NCBI GenBank assembly: GCA_035048495.1
Contig: CM068546.1
Span: 38,644,674-38,708,673, forward strand
DNA from: Euptelea pleiosperma
Lineage: Eukaryota; Streptophyta; Magnoliopsida; Ranunculales; Eupteleaceae
Length of the DNA stretch: 64,000 bases
Reading direction: 5' to 3'
A model generated the notes under the pieces. It did no database searches. It was given only the letters and a program-made list of their open reading frames with translations, and had not been told where the DNA came from. The number at the start of each line of letters is the position of its first letter. Positions within the stretch are counted from its first letter, which is position 1. The position numbers and the translations under genes are program-made. This document shows, piece by piece, positions 49,163-61,078 of this stretch.

Positions 49163-49539
49163 GGGTCGGGCTCCGTTGACAGATCTAAAATGACAGATAA
49201 AATGAAAGGGACATAATATAAGCCAGGTGGCACACTGTTACAGGCCTCTGATCGTACGCATGTTTGTCCTATTCCATCGTGGACCTACAAACCAAAAATC
49301 AGCCTGATTACTGATTTATAAGTGTTGCATCTTTGTACCTCAAATACTGCTCAAATTGAGATCCGCCTGTGAAAATAAGTCCAATCCAAAGCCTATAAAT
49401 CACTAATCAGGCTGATTTTTGGTTTGTAGGTCCACCATGGGATAGGACAAACATCCGTACGGTTATAGTCCTGTAACAGTGTGCCACGTGTCTTATATTG
49501 CGTCCCTGTCATTTTAGATCTATCAACGGAGCCCGACCC
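49163..49539. mobile_element. Fold-back MITE, GGGTCGGGCTCCG-end subfamily
   Basis: 377 bp. Ends GGGTCGGGCTCCGTTGACAG, then ATCTAAAATGACAG, inverted at the right with one or two changes. The inner core is the shared fold-back (AGCCAGGTGGCACACTG, GACCTACAAACCAAAAATCA, CACTAATCAGGCTGATTTTT). ATTTAA abuts both ends but a 9-bp duplication is not clear. Confidence 0.82.
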
Positions 49540-50059
49540 ATTTAATTTAGTAGTTATGACCCTTTTTAGGGATTTCTTATAAATCTTAAATCTTTTGAGA
49601 TACTTTTTTTTGTATTTCATTAGATCTTTTTTTGGGATTTTGGGATTAGTCAAGACATTTTTGTATTTTTTATAGAGTCTGGCTAGAGCTACACCCGTTT
49701 CTTCGTCCCAATCTCATCCCTTGTTACCCAAAATCTATGGTTTCTTGTTAATGCTGATGTGGCACTTCGTTAATTCTTATATTCGGCTTGACTCGAGCCT
49801 AGTAGTCCAGCCAAGCTATTTACCTTTAATGCTGCTGCCAATCATCCAATCAACAGCTCCCCTTTTAAAGCAACTTTTTCTCAACGACGCATGGCTCAAA
49901 GAAGAAAGCTTGGCTTTCTAAAAACAAGAAACCTTACCTTTGAGCTGATAAATCTGTTAAATTTGTTTAAAAAAAGATCTGGAACATGGTTTAGCGCTCA
50001 AAAAAATCTCAAATCCAATGGCCAGAAATCATCCCATTAAAATGTCAGAATCTAATGCC

Positions 50060-50825
50060 TAAAACACCAAGCACACTCCTAGAAACTGCTGACTGTATGG
50101 ATGTTTTGGCCCATCCATAGGTGGACCTACATATCAAAAATCAGCCTGATTAGTGATTTTGAACCTTTGGATCTTTCTATCCCAAATAATGTTCAAATTA
50201 CACAATTGAAAATTAACCATGAAAATGACTCCAATCCAAAGCTTGGAAATCACTAATATAACTAATTTTTGGTTTGTAGGTCCACCAAGGGTTGCAACAA
50301 AAACACCCATACGGTCAGCAAACTCTAAGAGTGTAGGTCTACCAAGGGTTGGGCCAAAACATCCATACGGTCAGCAATCTCTAAGAGTGTATCATGTTGC
50401 TCGTACTATGGTCTAAGGATGTTTGCACCATCCACAGGTAAACTTGCAAAACAAAGTTCATCTTGATTGTTGGTTTTCTAGGCGTTGGCTCTAAGAATGC
50501 AAGTTTCACCAATTCAAGTTGATTTTTAGTATGCAGGTCTGGTTCAAACTTCTGTACGGTCATTGATATCTAAGGATGTGTGATGTGGTATTTTAGTGCC
50601 GCTCGGATGCGTGGATCAGCCTGATTAGGTTTATAATCGTTAGATTTTAGTCTTTTTAATGGGTTGATTTTCATCTGTGGGTTTCGAACATTATTTTGAG
50701 GTACATAGATCCAACGTCTAGAAATTACCGATCAGGTTGATTTTGGGTCTTTAGGTCCACCTAGGGATGGGCCAAACATCCATACGGTCATTAGTCTCTA
50801 AGAGTGTCACGTCGCGTTATAAGGT
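50060..50825. repeat. Run of three degraded fold-back MITE copies
   Basis: Copy A, about 50060-50400, has the core words GTATGGATGTTTTGGCCCATCC and AAAAATCAGCCTGATTAGTG and an end segment duplicated in tandem: TAGGTCYACCAAGGGTTG and CAYCCATACGGTCAGC, continuing CTCTAAGAGTG, at 50276-50335 and 50335-50394. Copy B, about 50405-50585, is heavily diverged. Copy C, about 50600-50825, keeps GATGGGCCAAACATCCATACGG. All lie inside the 49675-53383 element. Confidence 0.65.
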
Positions 50826-51202
50826 AGTGCCCGTTGCCCAGATGCTGGATAAAAAATATATAAATGCGAGGATCAAAAATTTTCTCCTTCGTCTTGTTCC
50901 TCAATTGCGATCCCTTCTTGCCACTGTCGCTACCACCAACATCTTCGGTCATCTCTCGCTTTCTCTCTCTTCTATTGCTATTTTAAGTCCGATTCCCCAA
51001 GTCCCTTAGATCAACAACAGTTAGGCTTCCTCGTCAAAGGGCCCCAGGCCCCCACCATCAATGACCGTCTGCAAGTCATGAGATGGTTCCCGCCACAGGT
51101 TCAACATTTGGATTAACCAACAATGTCTACCACTTGATTAAACAAAAAATTAAAAAAAAAAGGTCTACAACTTGATAAAACCTCTACTACGTCTTCAACG
51201 TG

Positions 51203-51342
51203 AAATTTTTTGAAGCAGCTAAGTAGTGGCCAATCACAAAGCGCCACAATCTGGATGCTTTTGTACAAACCTAGAAATGCTTTTGAATAGCAGATTATGG
51301 CACTTTGTCATTGGCCACTACTTCGCTGCTTCAAAAATTTTC
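51203..51342. repeat. Compact hairpin repeat, arms of about 52 bp
   Basis: The arm at 51203-51254 (GAAATTTTTTGAAGCAGC, then AGTAGTGGCCAATCACAAAG) is complemented with few changes by 51291-51342 (CACTTTGTCATTGGCCACTA, GCTGCTTCAAAAATTTTC). The loop is about 36 bp. A small fold-back element inside the Mutator-like element. Confidence 0.75.
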
Positions 51343-51418
51343 TCATCTTCCATAGGTCTCTCTGTTATGGATTTTTTTTAAGATTTCTTAAAATTTTCAG
51401 ATCTTATGGACCTTTTTA

Positions 51419-53100
51419 ATGGCACTCACCATTAAAGTTACTTGGAGCAGAACTCCCGCCGAAGAGAGAGGTCTGCTCTCTTGCTTCGAGGCTGTGTCTA
51501 GATTTCATATTAACCTATCCAAGTCTGAAGTGTTTGGGATCGGTGGTGCTGAGGGAGCAGAGGATGCTGCGTCCATCATGCAGTGCCAGTTTGGTTATCT
51601 CCCCACCATGTACCTTGGGTTACCTCTAGGGGTAAGCTATAGGAGTAAGGCTATTTGGGACCCTGTGTTAGAACGTTTAGAATCACATTTGTCTCGGTGG
51701 AAAGCTAAATTCTTATCCAAAGGGGGTAGATTGATGCTCATCAAAAGCACCCTCTCTAGTTTACCTTTGTACTATATGTCTTTGTTCACTATGCCCGCAA
51801 GCGTGGAGAGGAGGATTGTTAAAACCATGAGAAATTTGTTGTGGAGTGGGAAAGGGGATGGTCGTAAGTTGTGTCTCGTCGGATGGAGGTGTATCACTAG
51901 ACCAAAGGATAAAGGTGGGCTAGGAATTCGGAAGCTTAGAAATATGGGCGAAGCATTAAGAGGGAAGTGGCTTTGGCGGTTTGGCATCAAGAGAGATAGC
52001 TTATAGCGTAGAGTGGTATCAGGGAGATACAGTGAGAGCGTGGTGGGTTGGGTTTGCAGGATGCCTAGAAGTTCTTATGGCTGTGGGGTTTGGAGAGGGA
52101 TTATGAGAGGGTTGCAAAAGTTTGAAGAAGGGGTTGTTTTTAAAGTAGGGAAAGGCAATAAAGTTCTGTTCTGGAAAGACATTTGGTGCTTTGATTCTAG
52201 GTTAGAGTCAGAGTTCCACGACCTTTATTCTATTTCTAGAAAAGAAATTGGCCGCTGTTAGTGAGATGCAGGTTGCAAGTGATGTTTTTCCGACTTGGGA
52301 TTTCGGATTCCGAATGAACCTCAAGAAAGGGGAAACGTTAAGTGTGGCTAACCTCCTTCTGAGAGTCAAGGATGCACCCTTTCTTAGCCAAGTGGAAGAT
52401 GTCGGATGGTGGAAGCAAGATAGCAAAGGTATATTCTCTGTGCGATCTTTCTACGAGGCTTTGGACGATGGTGAGTCCGAGGCTTTCCCAACGGCTAGAG
52501 TGTGGAGTAACAGAGCCCCTTCCAAGATTCATTTCTTTGCTTGGTGTGTGGTTAGAGGCAGAGTCCAGATCATGGACTTATTATGGAGGAGAGGCATTGG
52601 GGTGATCGATCATTGCCCCCGGTGTTTGGAGAGTGGGGAGTCCTGTGACCATTTGTTTCTTTATTGCAAAGTGGCTTGGGCAATTTGGTCTGAGTTCTGT
52701 AGAGAATTCGACTTTAGCTTCTTTCCTGGCGTTGCAAGGCTTTTGGGGGCCTCAGGAAAAAGCTATGAATCCTTGTCCCATTAGCTATCATTTGGGGTAT
52801 TTGGAGAGAACGAAACAGTATGGTCTTTGAGGGTAAAAGGTCATCTCTTGAAGCTCTCTCTATGGAGATAAGGGGTCTTGTATATATGTGGGTCAAACTT
52901 TATGAGGAGGGGAAGGGTGTTAGATTTGAGGACTTGGTATTTAGTTGGGCGTCTTTGATTGTGAGGGATTGATCGGAAGGGTTACGGGGTTTGTTCTCTT
53001 TGTAGTTCTTCTTTTTTTGGCTTTCAATTTCGTTGTTCTCATTCTCTTTGCCTTGACAAGCTTTCTCAGCCTCCAAGTGCTAATAAATTTTATCTTTTAC
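51419..53100 (+). pseudogene. LINE pol 3' part: RT C-terminus and zf-RVT
   Basis: 5'-truncated non-LTR retrotransposon. 51419-52006 encodes the region after the RT catalytic centre (FHINLSKSEVFGIGGAE, YLGLPLGVSYRSKAIWDPVL, LSRWKAKFLSKGGRLMLIKS). After a stop and frame change, 52248-52784 gives the reverse-transcriptase zinc-binding domain (FSVRSFYEALDDGE, APSKIHFFAWCVVRGRVQIM, HCPRCLESGESCDHLFLYC). The RT catalytic domain and endonuclease are missing. The tail has AATAAATTTTATC near 53083. Fully inside the Mutator-like element at 49675-53383. Confidence 0.85.
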
Positions 53101-53383
53101 CTTTCAAAAAGAGAGAGACACAAAAGTGTATACTGCAAGAAAAAGCCAAGCTTTCTTCTTTGGGAGAAAAAGTTGCTTTAAAAGGGAGCTGTTGATCGGT
53201 TGATTGGCAGTAGCATTAAAGGTAAATAGCTTTGCTCGACTACTCGGCTCGAGTCAAGCCGAATATAAGAATTAATAAAGTGCCACATCAGCATTATAAA
53301 AAACCATTGATTTTGGCTAATAGATGGATGAGATTGGGAGTAAGAAACGGGTGTAAGAAGCGGATGTAGCTTTAGACGGACTC

Positions 53384-54092
53384 TTTTTTATAACATTTTT
53401 TTATTAACGTGCAAAACCACTGGTTATTTATTAATTATTATTTTAAAGCCAAAACTTTGGTTGTCTCATGAAGTTCACCTAGGCACTTATGCCCGTCAAA
53501 AAGGAAAAAAACATACGGTAGTTCATTAAATACCCTTCTCCGTAAAAAAACAAAAAAAATATTCATTAAATTCCCCTAACTTACTCATCTATTCGACTAT
53601 TTCCATGTCGCCATTAATTACATTTTCAATACAACCCATTAATAAATACTTAATTACTTTTTCATGCTATTATTTTAATTTTCAATACAACCCCTTGATA
53701 ACCACTTAATTACTTACTGTGACATTATTTATACGTTTCTAAAATAGTTCTTTAAAAATAATTTAAATTACTTTTTATGCTCATTTTTTTTATTAATTGT
53801 GCCTTGAATTGCCATAGTTTATAGGTTTTGATAATTTTGTCAATTGGGGTACATGTGGTAATGCAGAAAAGGAAAGAGATGTAACAAAGTTGACAAAGCA
53901 TCAATCATAGTGATTTTTAAGCATAACTTTGTTGACTGGCCTCAATATGAGCCACGTGGCTTATTGTTAGAGATTTCTGACCGTATGGATGTTTATCCCA
54001 ACCCTAGATTGACATACAGATCAAAATGGCTATGCCTGACGCCTTACATGACGACCCTACTGAAAATGAGAACTATATTGGTCCTTTTATCA
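53384..54092. other. AT-rich spacer with a half MITE
   Basis: 53393-53900 is AT-rich with no recognised gene. At about 53925-54055 a half copy of the fold-back core is visible (GAGCCACGTGGCTTATTG, GACCGTATGGATGTTTATCCC). Confidence 0.5.
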
Positions 54093-54366
54093 GAGTAGAA
54101 CCTTACTGTGACGGCCCACAGTATGAACCATGTGGCACACTCTTAGAGACCACTAACCATATGGATGTTTAGCGGCCCATCCCTAGGTGGACTTACATAT
54201 CAAAAATCACCATGTTTAGTCATTTCAAACCTTCAGATCTTTCTGACGCAAATAATGCTCAAATTCCGTGGTTAAAAATCAACCTATGAAAATGATACCA
54301 ATGGACACTTATAAGTCACTAATCACTAATTTTTGGTCTGTAGGTCCACCTAGGGTTGGACTAAAG

Positions 54367-54696
54367 CAAGGTTTAAAAGGGGCCGTTGCAACAATATAAC
54401 AGATTGGGGACGTTACGACGGATTGTAATGCACAGACCATAAAAAGGGAAAAATGGGGAAAATTAGAAAATAATGGAAATAAGGGATCTAAAATTAAAGC
54501 CGAAGTTTAAAGTTCAAAATTTCGTAAAATTTATATTGGGAAACAATGGAAATAACAGGCGTTTTTTCAACAATTTTTTTATTATAAAATAATGGTCATT
54601 ATTTTTTTCATAACGACCGTTATTTTCAGAATGTTAAAACATCCTGTAACATAACGGGGAGGTCCGTTCCCGTTACAACGGCCTTTTTAAACCACA
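54367..54696. mobile_element. hAT-type MITE, CAAGGTTTAAA family, nested
   Basis: 330 bp; CAAGGTTTAAAAGGGGCCGTT at the left, AACGGCCTTTTTAAACCACA at the right. 8-bp duplication GACTAAAG/GACTAAAC at 54359-54366 and 54697-54704; one changed base. Homologous to 27673-27997. Confidence 0.8.
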
Positions 54697-54711
54697 GACT
54701 AAACATCCATC

Positions 54712-55095
54712 GAGTAAACCTTCGCTCACACTGGCGTGTGAGCAAAGCCGATCACAGCCCATAATATGAGCCACGTGGCACACTCTTAGAGGGTGCTGAC
54801 ATATGGATGTTTGGCCAGTCCCTCAGTGGACCTGCAAACCAAATATCAGCGGGATTAGTCATTTACAACCTTTGGATCTTTGCATCCAAATGCTCAAATT
54901 CCTTCAGTAGTTTACACAAAAAAAAAAAAAATTTTCCTTCAGTTAAAATCAACGCTTATAAATCACTGATCAAGCTAGGTTTATTTTTGGTTTGTAGGTC
55001 CACCTAGTGATTGGCCAAACATCCATACGCGCCCTCTAAGAGTGTGCCACATGGCTCGTACTGTGGGCTGTGATTGGCATCGCGAAGGTTTACTC
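54712..55095. mobile_element. Fold-back Mutator-like MITE nested in another copy
   Basis: 384 bp. Ends GAGTAAACCTTCGC and GCGAAGGTTTACTC. Flanks ACATCCATC (54703-54711) and GCATCCATA (55096-55104) both differ by one base from ACATCCATA, the sequence expected at that point of the host MITE core, so this is a decayed 9-bp target duplication. The left tip hairpin CTTCGCTCACAC/GTGTGAGCAAAG is imperfect. G-box GCCACGTGGC at 54770-54779, about 640 bp upstream of the ATP-citrate lyase start. Confidence 0.85.
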
Positions 55096-55180
55096 GCATC
55101 CATACGGTCAGAAATCTCTAAGAGTGTGCCGCGTGGCTCATTGTGTTCTCCGTCAGCAAAGATCTTCTCCTCGTTTACTC

Positions 55181-55413
55181 ATCCGCACCGGGACGTTTCA
55201 CGTTTGGCACTTATTTTATTGCAACTACTCATTACAGACAGAAACGCACCCACCACCAACCTCTCTCCATCTCCCTCTCCTAATCGTCTTTCTTTATCCA
55301 GCCACCTCCCCGATTTGAGTTCTTTAATTCTCCTCAAGACCTCTCTTCGTCGTTCTGAATTTTTTATCGGAGCTCTCTATCTCTACATAGATTTAGAGAG
55401 ATTTTGTGAATAA
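55181..55413 (+). promoter_or_regulatory. ACLA proximal promoter and leader
   Basis: This short stretch between the last MITE and the start codon includes CACTTATTTTATTGC (about 55208) and a C/T-rich run (CTCTCTCCATCTCCCTCTCC, about 55261-55280) typical of plant 5' leaders. No clear TATA box was identified. Most distal promoter sequence of this gene is therefore MITE DNA. Confidence 0.4.
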
Positions 55414-57240
55414 ATGGCGCGGAAGAAGATTAGAGAATACGATTCGAAGAGACTTCTCAAGGAGCACTTGAAGAGACTTGCAGGGATCAAGTTGGAGATC
55501 TGCTCTGCTCAGGTTTTCTTGTCTTCTCTCATTCGAGTTCTGACCTTGAGAGATTTAAATGGAAATTGTGAGATTTATGTTGTTTTGTATACGAACAGGA
55601 GTTACTGTATTGCTTATCTTTGTTTTTATAGATTAGATCATTTCTATTCGAGTAAATAATGGGATTTCTTCTGTACTCTGTGTAGAATTTCTGTGTTTTC
55701 TCTGTTTACTTCTTGTATCAATAGAGATGCCACTATATCCTTTTAGTGTAGATTGATTTCTTAGCCTTTTTAGTGGAAAATTATGTGATTTCATTATTTA
55801 CTTTACGTGCGATTTGATTTCAAGCCATTGATTTATTTTATTTCAGTGTTTGTATCGAGATCATTTTCTTTGTTCTCTGGTTTCGTGTTTTGCTTTGAGG
55901 AAGGAATTGAAAGTTTGTAACTTTTGTTAGTTTCAGGTGCTCTCTTGTCTTGACTGGAATGCTTCTTAAGAAAATGAGTAATTTTCTTAAATTATTGACT
56001 TCCACTCAAGTTACTATGTTTCTGTTTTCAAGATCTCCTCATTTTATGGAAGAATGAAATGACCCCTTTATTCTGTGTCTGCGTTGGGATTTTGTAACAA
56101 ATTATATTCTTTAAGTCAATGTTTTCTTTTCCACTGTTTTGATTTCCAAAGAAGGAAACCTGTCTTTGTCGTAGCTGTTGCCATTTCCCGTTATTCTTTT
56201 TTATGTTTAAAATTCATTTGGGTTGAAGGTATGTGGATTTCTCATTTCCTCTATTTTAGGTAAATGAATCGACAGACTTCACCGAGTTAACAAACAGAGA
56301 ACCATGGCTTTCATCCACAAAATTGGTTGTGAAGCCCGACATGTTGTTCGGGAAGCGTGGGAAGAGCGGTTTGGTAGCCCTGAACTTGGATCTGGCTCAG
56401 GTTGCACATTTCGTGAAAGAGCGCCTTGGTGTGGAGGTGGTTCCTGAATTGACATTCTTTGGAAATTATCATTTCTATGAATATAATTGGATTCCATTTA
56501 CATAGAAATTCGATCTTTAGGTCGAGATGGGCGGATGCAAGGCACCGATAACCACATTCATTGTTGAACCGTTTGTCCCTCATGACCAAGAATATTACCT
56601 CTCCATCGTATCTGATAGGCTTGGTTGCACCATAAGCTTTTCGGAATGTGGGGGTATCGAAATCGAAGAGAACTGGGATAAGGTATGTTGGAATATCTAA
56701 ATGGGTATTTGCAGATTGGTTTCTCCAATATTTTTGCCATTTTCTTGGTGCATTTATCTGATCTCAGGTAGCATTATTTGATCTTGTGTCGTGCAGGTTA
56801 AGACTATATGCCTTCCTACTGAGAAACATATGACATCTGAGGCATGTGCTCCACTGATTGCCACTCTTCCCTTGGAGGTAAGTTCTATTCTTATATTGGT
56901 CTTTCCTTGTTTTATATGTTATGGTGTCCAAACTGGAAATTATATTTCAAGTATATCTACATATTTGTATGAGGCAGATCTCGTGTCCTTGAGCAAAATT
57001 TCCGTGTCTTGACACTAAACAATACATATTGCCGGCCCTTGCGTCAGTCAAATCGTTCAATTGATGGACCATCTCTTGGATGACCATTGCCTAAAGTCAT
57101 TGATAGGCTATAATATCAGTCTCTTCAAGAGTTTAAATAAGCAAACATATGAGGAGCCGAAAAGACAATTTTTTAATTGTCTAAAAGAAGCCAATATGTT
57201 TGACAGTTTGGAACTACTGTTGAATTCCCATTGTTACCTG

Positions 57241-57276
<36 letters not shown>

Positions 57277-60200
57277 TGGGGATTCACTTGATTTTTAGGG
57301 CATCTCCTCCAATCTAAGGGTGTTCTAATCTGCTGGATCGATTTTTAGGTAGCCCTTGTGTACTGTGTATGTCCTTCATGGACAATACGTTCTTATTAAT
57401 TTTTAAATGGTTCTTTTTCAAACTTTGGCATTTTATGTTTTTCATATATTATGGTTGGCTTCAATGTCTTGGACTGCATTATTGTGTTGTTTGCTTGGCA
57501 TGTGCTTATTAAATTTCTATTGGCTCAGGTTCGAGGGAAAATAGGGGACTTCATAAAGGGCGTATTTGCTGTATTTCAGGGTATGTTTATTTTTAGGAAT
57601 GAAAAATTGATTCTTCTCCTCCCCAATGGAAAACATAAGCATAATTTCAATTATTTCTCAGAAAGATACAGAAGCCCCTCTAATCAATTTTATCTTAGAA
57701 GATTTTGACTGGTGGTTTAGTACCTTAGGTTCCGTTTAATTTATATAGGTTTTTCTTTATCCAATTCTGTTGTGAGATACTTTGCACAGTGACATTGTTT
57801 GCTCAAACTGATTGGTTTTGCCCTCCACAGATCTGGACTTCAGTTTCCTAGAGATGAATCCATTCACATTGGTGAACGGGGAGCCGTACCCGTTGGATAT
57901 GAGAGGAGAATTGGATGACACTGCTTCCTTCAAGAACTTTAAGAAGTATATATATTAGTTGTTGAAGGATTCACGAATCCATATTAGAGCAATTCTTTTT
58001 CATAAATTGCCTAGAGGGTGCTACTGTTAATAAATTTTGTTCCTGTACAGGTGGTGTAATGTAGAGTTTCCGCTGCCTTTTGGTAGAGTTATGAGCCCTA
58101 CAGAGAGCTTTATTCATTCATTGGATGAAAAGGTAGATGCATTTATTTACAAGCTCATCATTAGATAATTAATTAGAAGTTTTTAGTTGGACGCATGTTA
58201 TACCGCTTATTACTTCCTTAATTACTGTAAGGCTCTGTACTGTTGACCTGAATAAGTTTTCTAGAAATGATTTTTGCATATCATAAATCTTTTTCTGTAT
58301 CAACACTTTCTGACATTCAAATTTCTGTAAAACTTTTTGTTGATCACCATAAAGAGCCTAAGAGTAATGTCTTTGATTCGTTGCTTATGAAATATCAAGG
58401 GAAGAGGTTTGATCTAATTTCTTTTGATGGAAAACTGTTGCAAATCTTTCCCAAGTTCTGATAAAAAGAAGGAAAGAAATAACAAACAATAAAATAAAAG
58501 AAATATATCTGTGGTCTTTTAAGAAATTAATCTCGCGTTCTTTCTCACCCATGCCATATTCAAGTCCAAATTAGCAACCGAGTGCAATCTTGAGCTGGGT
58601 TGATGCATGTAAGTGCTGTCCAGCAGGTATGACTGCATTCGAATTCCAAAGTTTGGAAGAGAGATGCCAAAACAAATTCGTTTTGACATGGAACCAAAAG
58701 TGTTTTCTAATTCTCAGGAAAATCAAGAACACTTGATTCTACTATACAACCGTAACCATTGATATCCAGTATTCTGTGACATAAAAACTGTTTAAGGCAT
58801 TACTTGAAGCATCCCAATGTATCTGTAGACACGGGATGTCCGAGGTGTGAGGCCTATGTTATTCACCATCCTTATTTCTTTTCCTTTCTTTAAGCAAGAA
58901 ATTTTAAGTAATGGACATCAGGTAGCACTAGCCGCAAGATGAAACCTTCGCTTTCGATCATTGGGGTCCTCCTTGATTTCTGTCGTATACCGCCCTGTGA
59001 TGCTGTTCCTTAGGAATGACTTATTAATGATAAATAAATTCTTATAGCTTGTTCCTTTCCCCAGCAAACTTCGTTTTCTGGTCTCCTCAATCTATTTCAA
59101 GGTACAATTTAGGAACTGGAGTTTGCCTCGATAGGTGCAAAAAGTGAATGTACTAATTATATTCCCATGGTGCACCGAATCCTTACTGTTACATTGCAGA
59201 CAAGCGCATCCTTGAAATTTACTGTTTTGAACCCTAAAGGACGCATCTGGACCATGGTAGCTGGAGGTGGTGCAAGTGTTATATATGCTGATACTGTAAG
59301 TGCAACTACATCTTGTAGCTTACAATTCACTTGCCACACTTGGTTTGACTTGTTTGGTTTCTATCCCAGTACTTTGTTTTAATGTAACTTGTGGTTCTTC
59401 TATTAATTTATGGCTGAAAATGGTGGACAATGAGGCACTCATGTTACCTTTTGTCCATCTCTTCAAATATTTGAGCTGTACCTGCATGATTTGGCTATTT
59501 TTCTCTTTATTTAGGTTGGAGATTTGGGTTATGCATCAGAGCTCGGGAACTATGCAGAGTACAGTGGAGCTCCAAATGAGGAGGAAGTGTTGCAGTATGC
59601 CAGAGTTGTTATTGATGTAAGAACTTGTTGATCTCAGCTTGCTGTCGGGGTTTCATCTTGTTTCTTGTGTGACTTTATCAACTATAACACTTCCCATTTA
59701 CTGTACAACCACAATGTCCTTTCATGATGTTGCAGTGTGCTACTGCAGACCCTGATGGTCGTAAGAGAGCCCTTCTCATTGGAGGGGGCATAGCTAACTT
59801 CACTGATGTTGCTGCTACTTTTAATGGCATAATTCGGGCCCTACGAGAAAAGGTACCATTGGCTTGAAATATTGAAATTGTACTTTGTATCACTCTATTT
59901 CCGTTTTACATTATTTTTCTTCTGATTTTGTAGGAATCTAAGCTAAAAGCATCAAGAATGCACATATATGTTCGGAGAGGCGGTCCAAACTATCTGACTG
60001 GCCTGGCTAAAATGCGTGCCTTGGGAGAGGAACTTGGGGTTCCCCTTGAGGTAGGAGATGACAATCTGGTTTTTAGATGGGAACACACTTCCAGTCAGCT
60101 AATTCACCTTTATTTAACCATGTTAAAGACAGATTACTGAACCTTCTTAAAAGCATAAATGACTGTCTCCGTTTTGGCTAGGAAATTTTATTGACATCAA

Positions 60201-60395
60201 GCTCACACTTTGATGTCCTCTTATTTCTTTTTTATGTTATCTATCAAATTGAAATCTGGAGAGCTTTTCTAGTCTTGAGACTGCAGTTTGACTTTGCCGT
60301 GTCATGAAATTTTGTTGTTGCAGGTGTATGGCCCTGAGGCCACAATGACTGGAATTTGCAAGCAAGCAATTGATTGCATCATGTCCGTGGCATAA
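55414..60395 (+). CDS. ACLA: ATP-citrate lyase subunit A, 12 exons
   Basis: Subunit A of the cytosolic heteromeric ATP-citrate lyase, which with ACLB converts citrate, CoA and ATP to acetyl-CoA and oxaloacetate, supplying cytosolic acetyl-CoA for fatty-acid elongation, sterols and flavonoids. Exons: 55414-55512, 56260-56436, 56521-56682, 56797-56877, 57529-57580, 57831-57945, 58051-58132, 59200-59295, 59515-59616, 59736-59852, 59934-60050, 60324-60395. All introns are GT-AG with agreeing phases; 423 aa, matching the known plant ACLA length. Landmarks: start [23 protein letters not shown]-grasp-type [71 protein letters not shown]-terminus [18 protein letters not shown]. No frameshift or missing block is seen. 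Intron 4 contains a 34-nt poly-G. Confidence 0.97.
57242..57275 (+). repeat. Poly-G run, 34 nt
   Basis: Homopolymer within ACLA intron 4 (56878-57528). The length may be a sequencing or assembly artefact. Confidence 0.9.
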
Positions 60396-60812
60396 GATCT
60401 CTCTCTCATTGATCTCTTTTTTCTCCTCTTTCTTTGATCCTACAGTTTCTTTATCGTTTGCCGAGAAAATAATTGATTTGAGAGTTTCTTAAAGGAAAGC
60501 TGAATTCGATTCCTATACAAACTGAGACATTTAATCTTCTGCATTGAGACCATTTACTGCCATAAGGTAGATTGTAGCAGCCTTGTTTTTCATTTTAATT
60601 CTGTTTTGCTTTTAATTATCATGTTTATTACTTGATATTTGTGTTGAAGTGGACATCATGGGGTTTTGTGACTGCCAGTCGGTGGCTTGAACCCAAGAAC
60701 TCGGCTGCTAATCTTCCAATACTACCCCTGGATTGAAACTTTCCTTGCCCCTTTTTCCCGAAACACTCCTGCAATGAATATATAGTACATGTTGAATGAA
60801 TGGGGCATGTTA

Positions 60813-61078
60813 GGGCGTGTTTGATTGCCAATTTTCCCTTGTTTGATTAGTCATTTTAAACTTAGAAAAATTTTCCGACAAAATGAGATTTTCCCATCCA
60901 AGCTTGGAATTCATCTCTGTTCTATATAGGTGACAATTCGTTTCCATGAAAATGCACCCTTATTTTCTCACATAATTGAAATTTTCATATATTCTTGGGT
61001 GCAAGCAAACAGCCTTACTGGGTGTACTATTTTCCCAAGAAAATTTTACATGAGAAAAGTGTGCACTCAAACACGCCC
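60813..61078. mobile_element. Tourist-like MITE, 266 bp
   Basis: Ends GGGCGTGTTTGATTG and CACTCAAACACGCCC, flanked by TTA at 60810-60812 and 61079-61081, the target duplication of PIF/Harbinger (Tourist) elements. The interior has AAATTTTCC/GGAAAATT words. No coding. It lies 3' of ACLA; 60396-60809 is the ACLA 3' flank without other features. Confidence 0.82.

Larger units (their letters stand above)
49675..53383. mobile_element. 3.7-kb Mutator-like element carrying LINE and MITE DNA
   Basis: Terminal inverted repeats of about 245 bp: 49675-49920 (GAGTCTGGCTAGAGCTAC) and about 53142-53383 (complement of GAGTCCGTCTAAAGCTAC). They share long blocks such as GCTGATGTGGCACTT, TATATTCGGCTTGACTCGAG and AAAGCAACTTTTTCTC. 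A perfect 9-bp target duplication TTTTTTATA lies at 49666-49674 and 53384-53392. There is no transposase. The interior holds three degraded fold-back MITE copies (50070-50825), a C/T-rich stretch at 50880-51010 of unknown origin, a small fold-back at 51203-51342 and a LINE pol 3' part (51419-53100). I infer a non-autonomous, composite (Pack-MULE-like) element. Confidence 0.85.
54093..55180. mobile_element. Fold-back MITE split by two later insertions
   Basis: The host MITE core runs from GAACCATGTGGCACACTCTTAG (about 54126) to GGTCCACCTAGGGTTGGACTAAA (54366). It resumes at AAACATCCAT (54701) and, after the second insertion, at CATCCATACGGTCAG (55097-55110), ending with GTGTGCCGCGTGGCTCATTG. 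Insertions: hAT-type MITE 54367-54696 and fold-back MITE 54712-55095. The outer ends (GAGTAGAACC at 54093, TTTACTC ending 55180) are approximate. The right end lies about 235 bp before the ATP-citrate lyase start codon. Confidence 0.75.

Noticed and set aside
57061..57291. 76-aa frame ending in poly-glycine
   Set aside because: Lies entirely in ACLA intron 4 and runs through a poly-G tract; no family resemblance.
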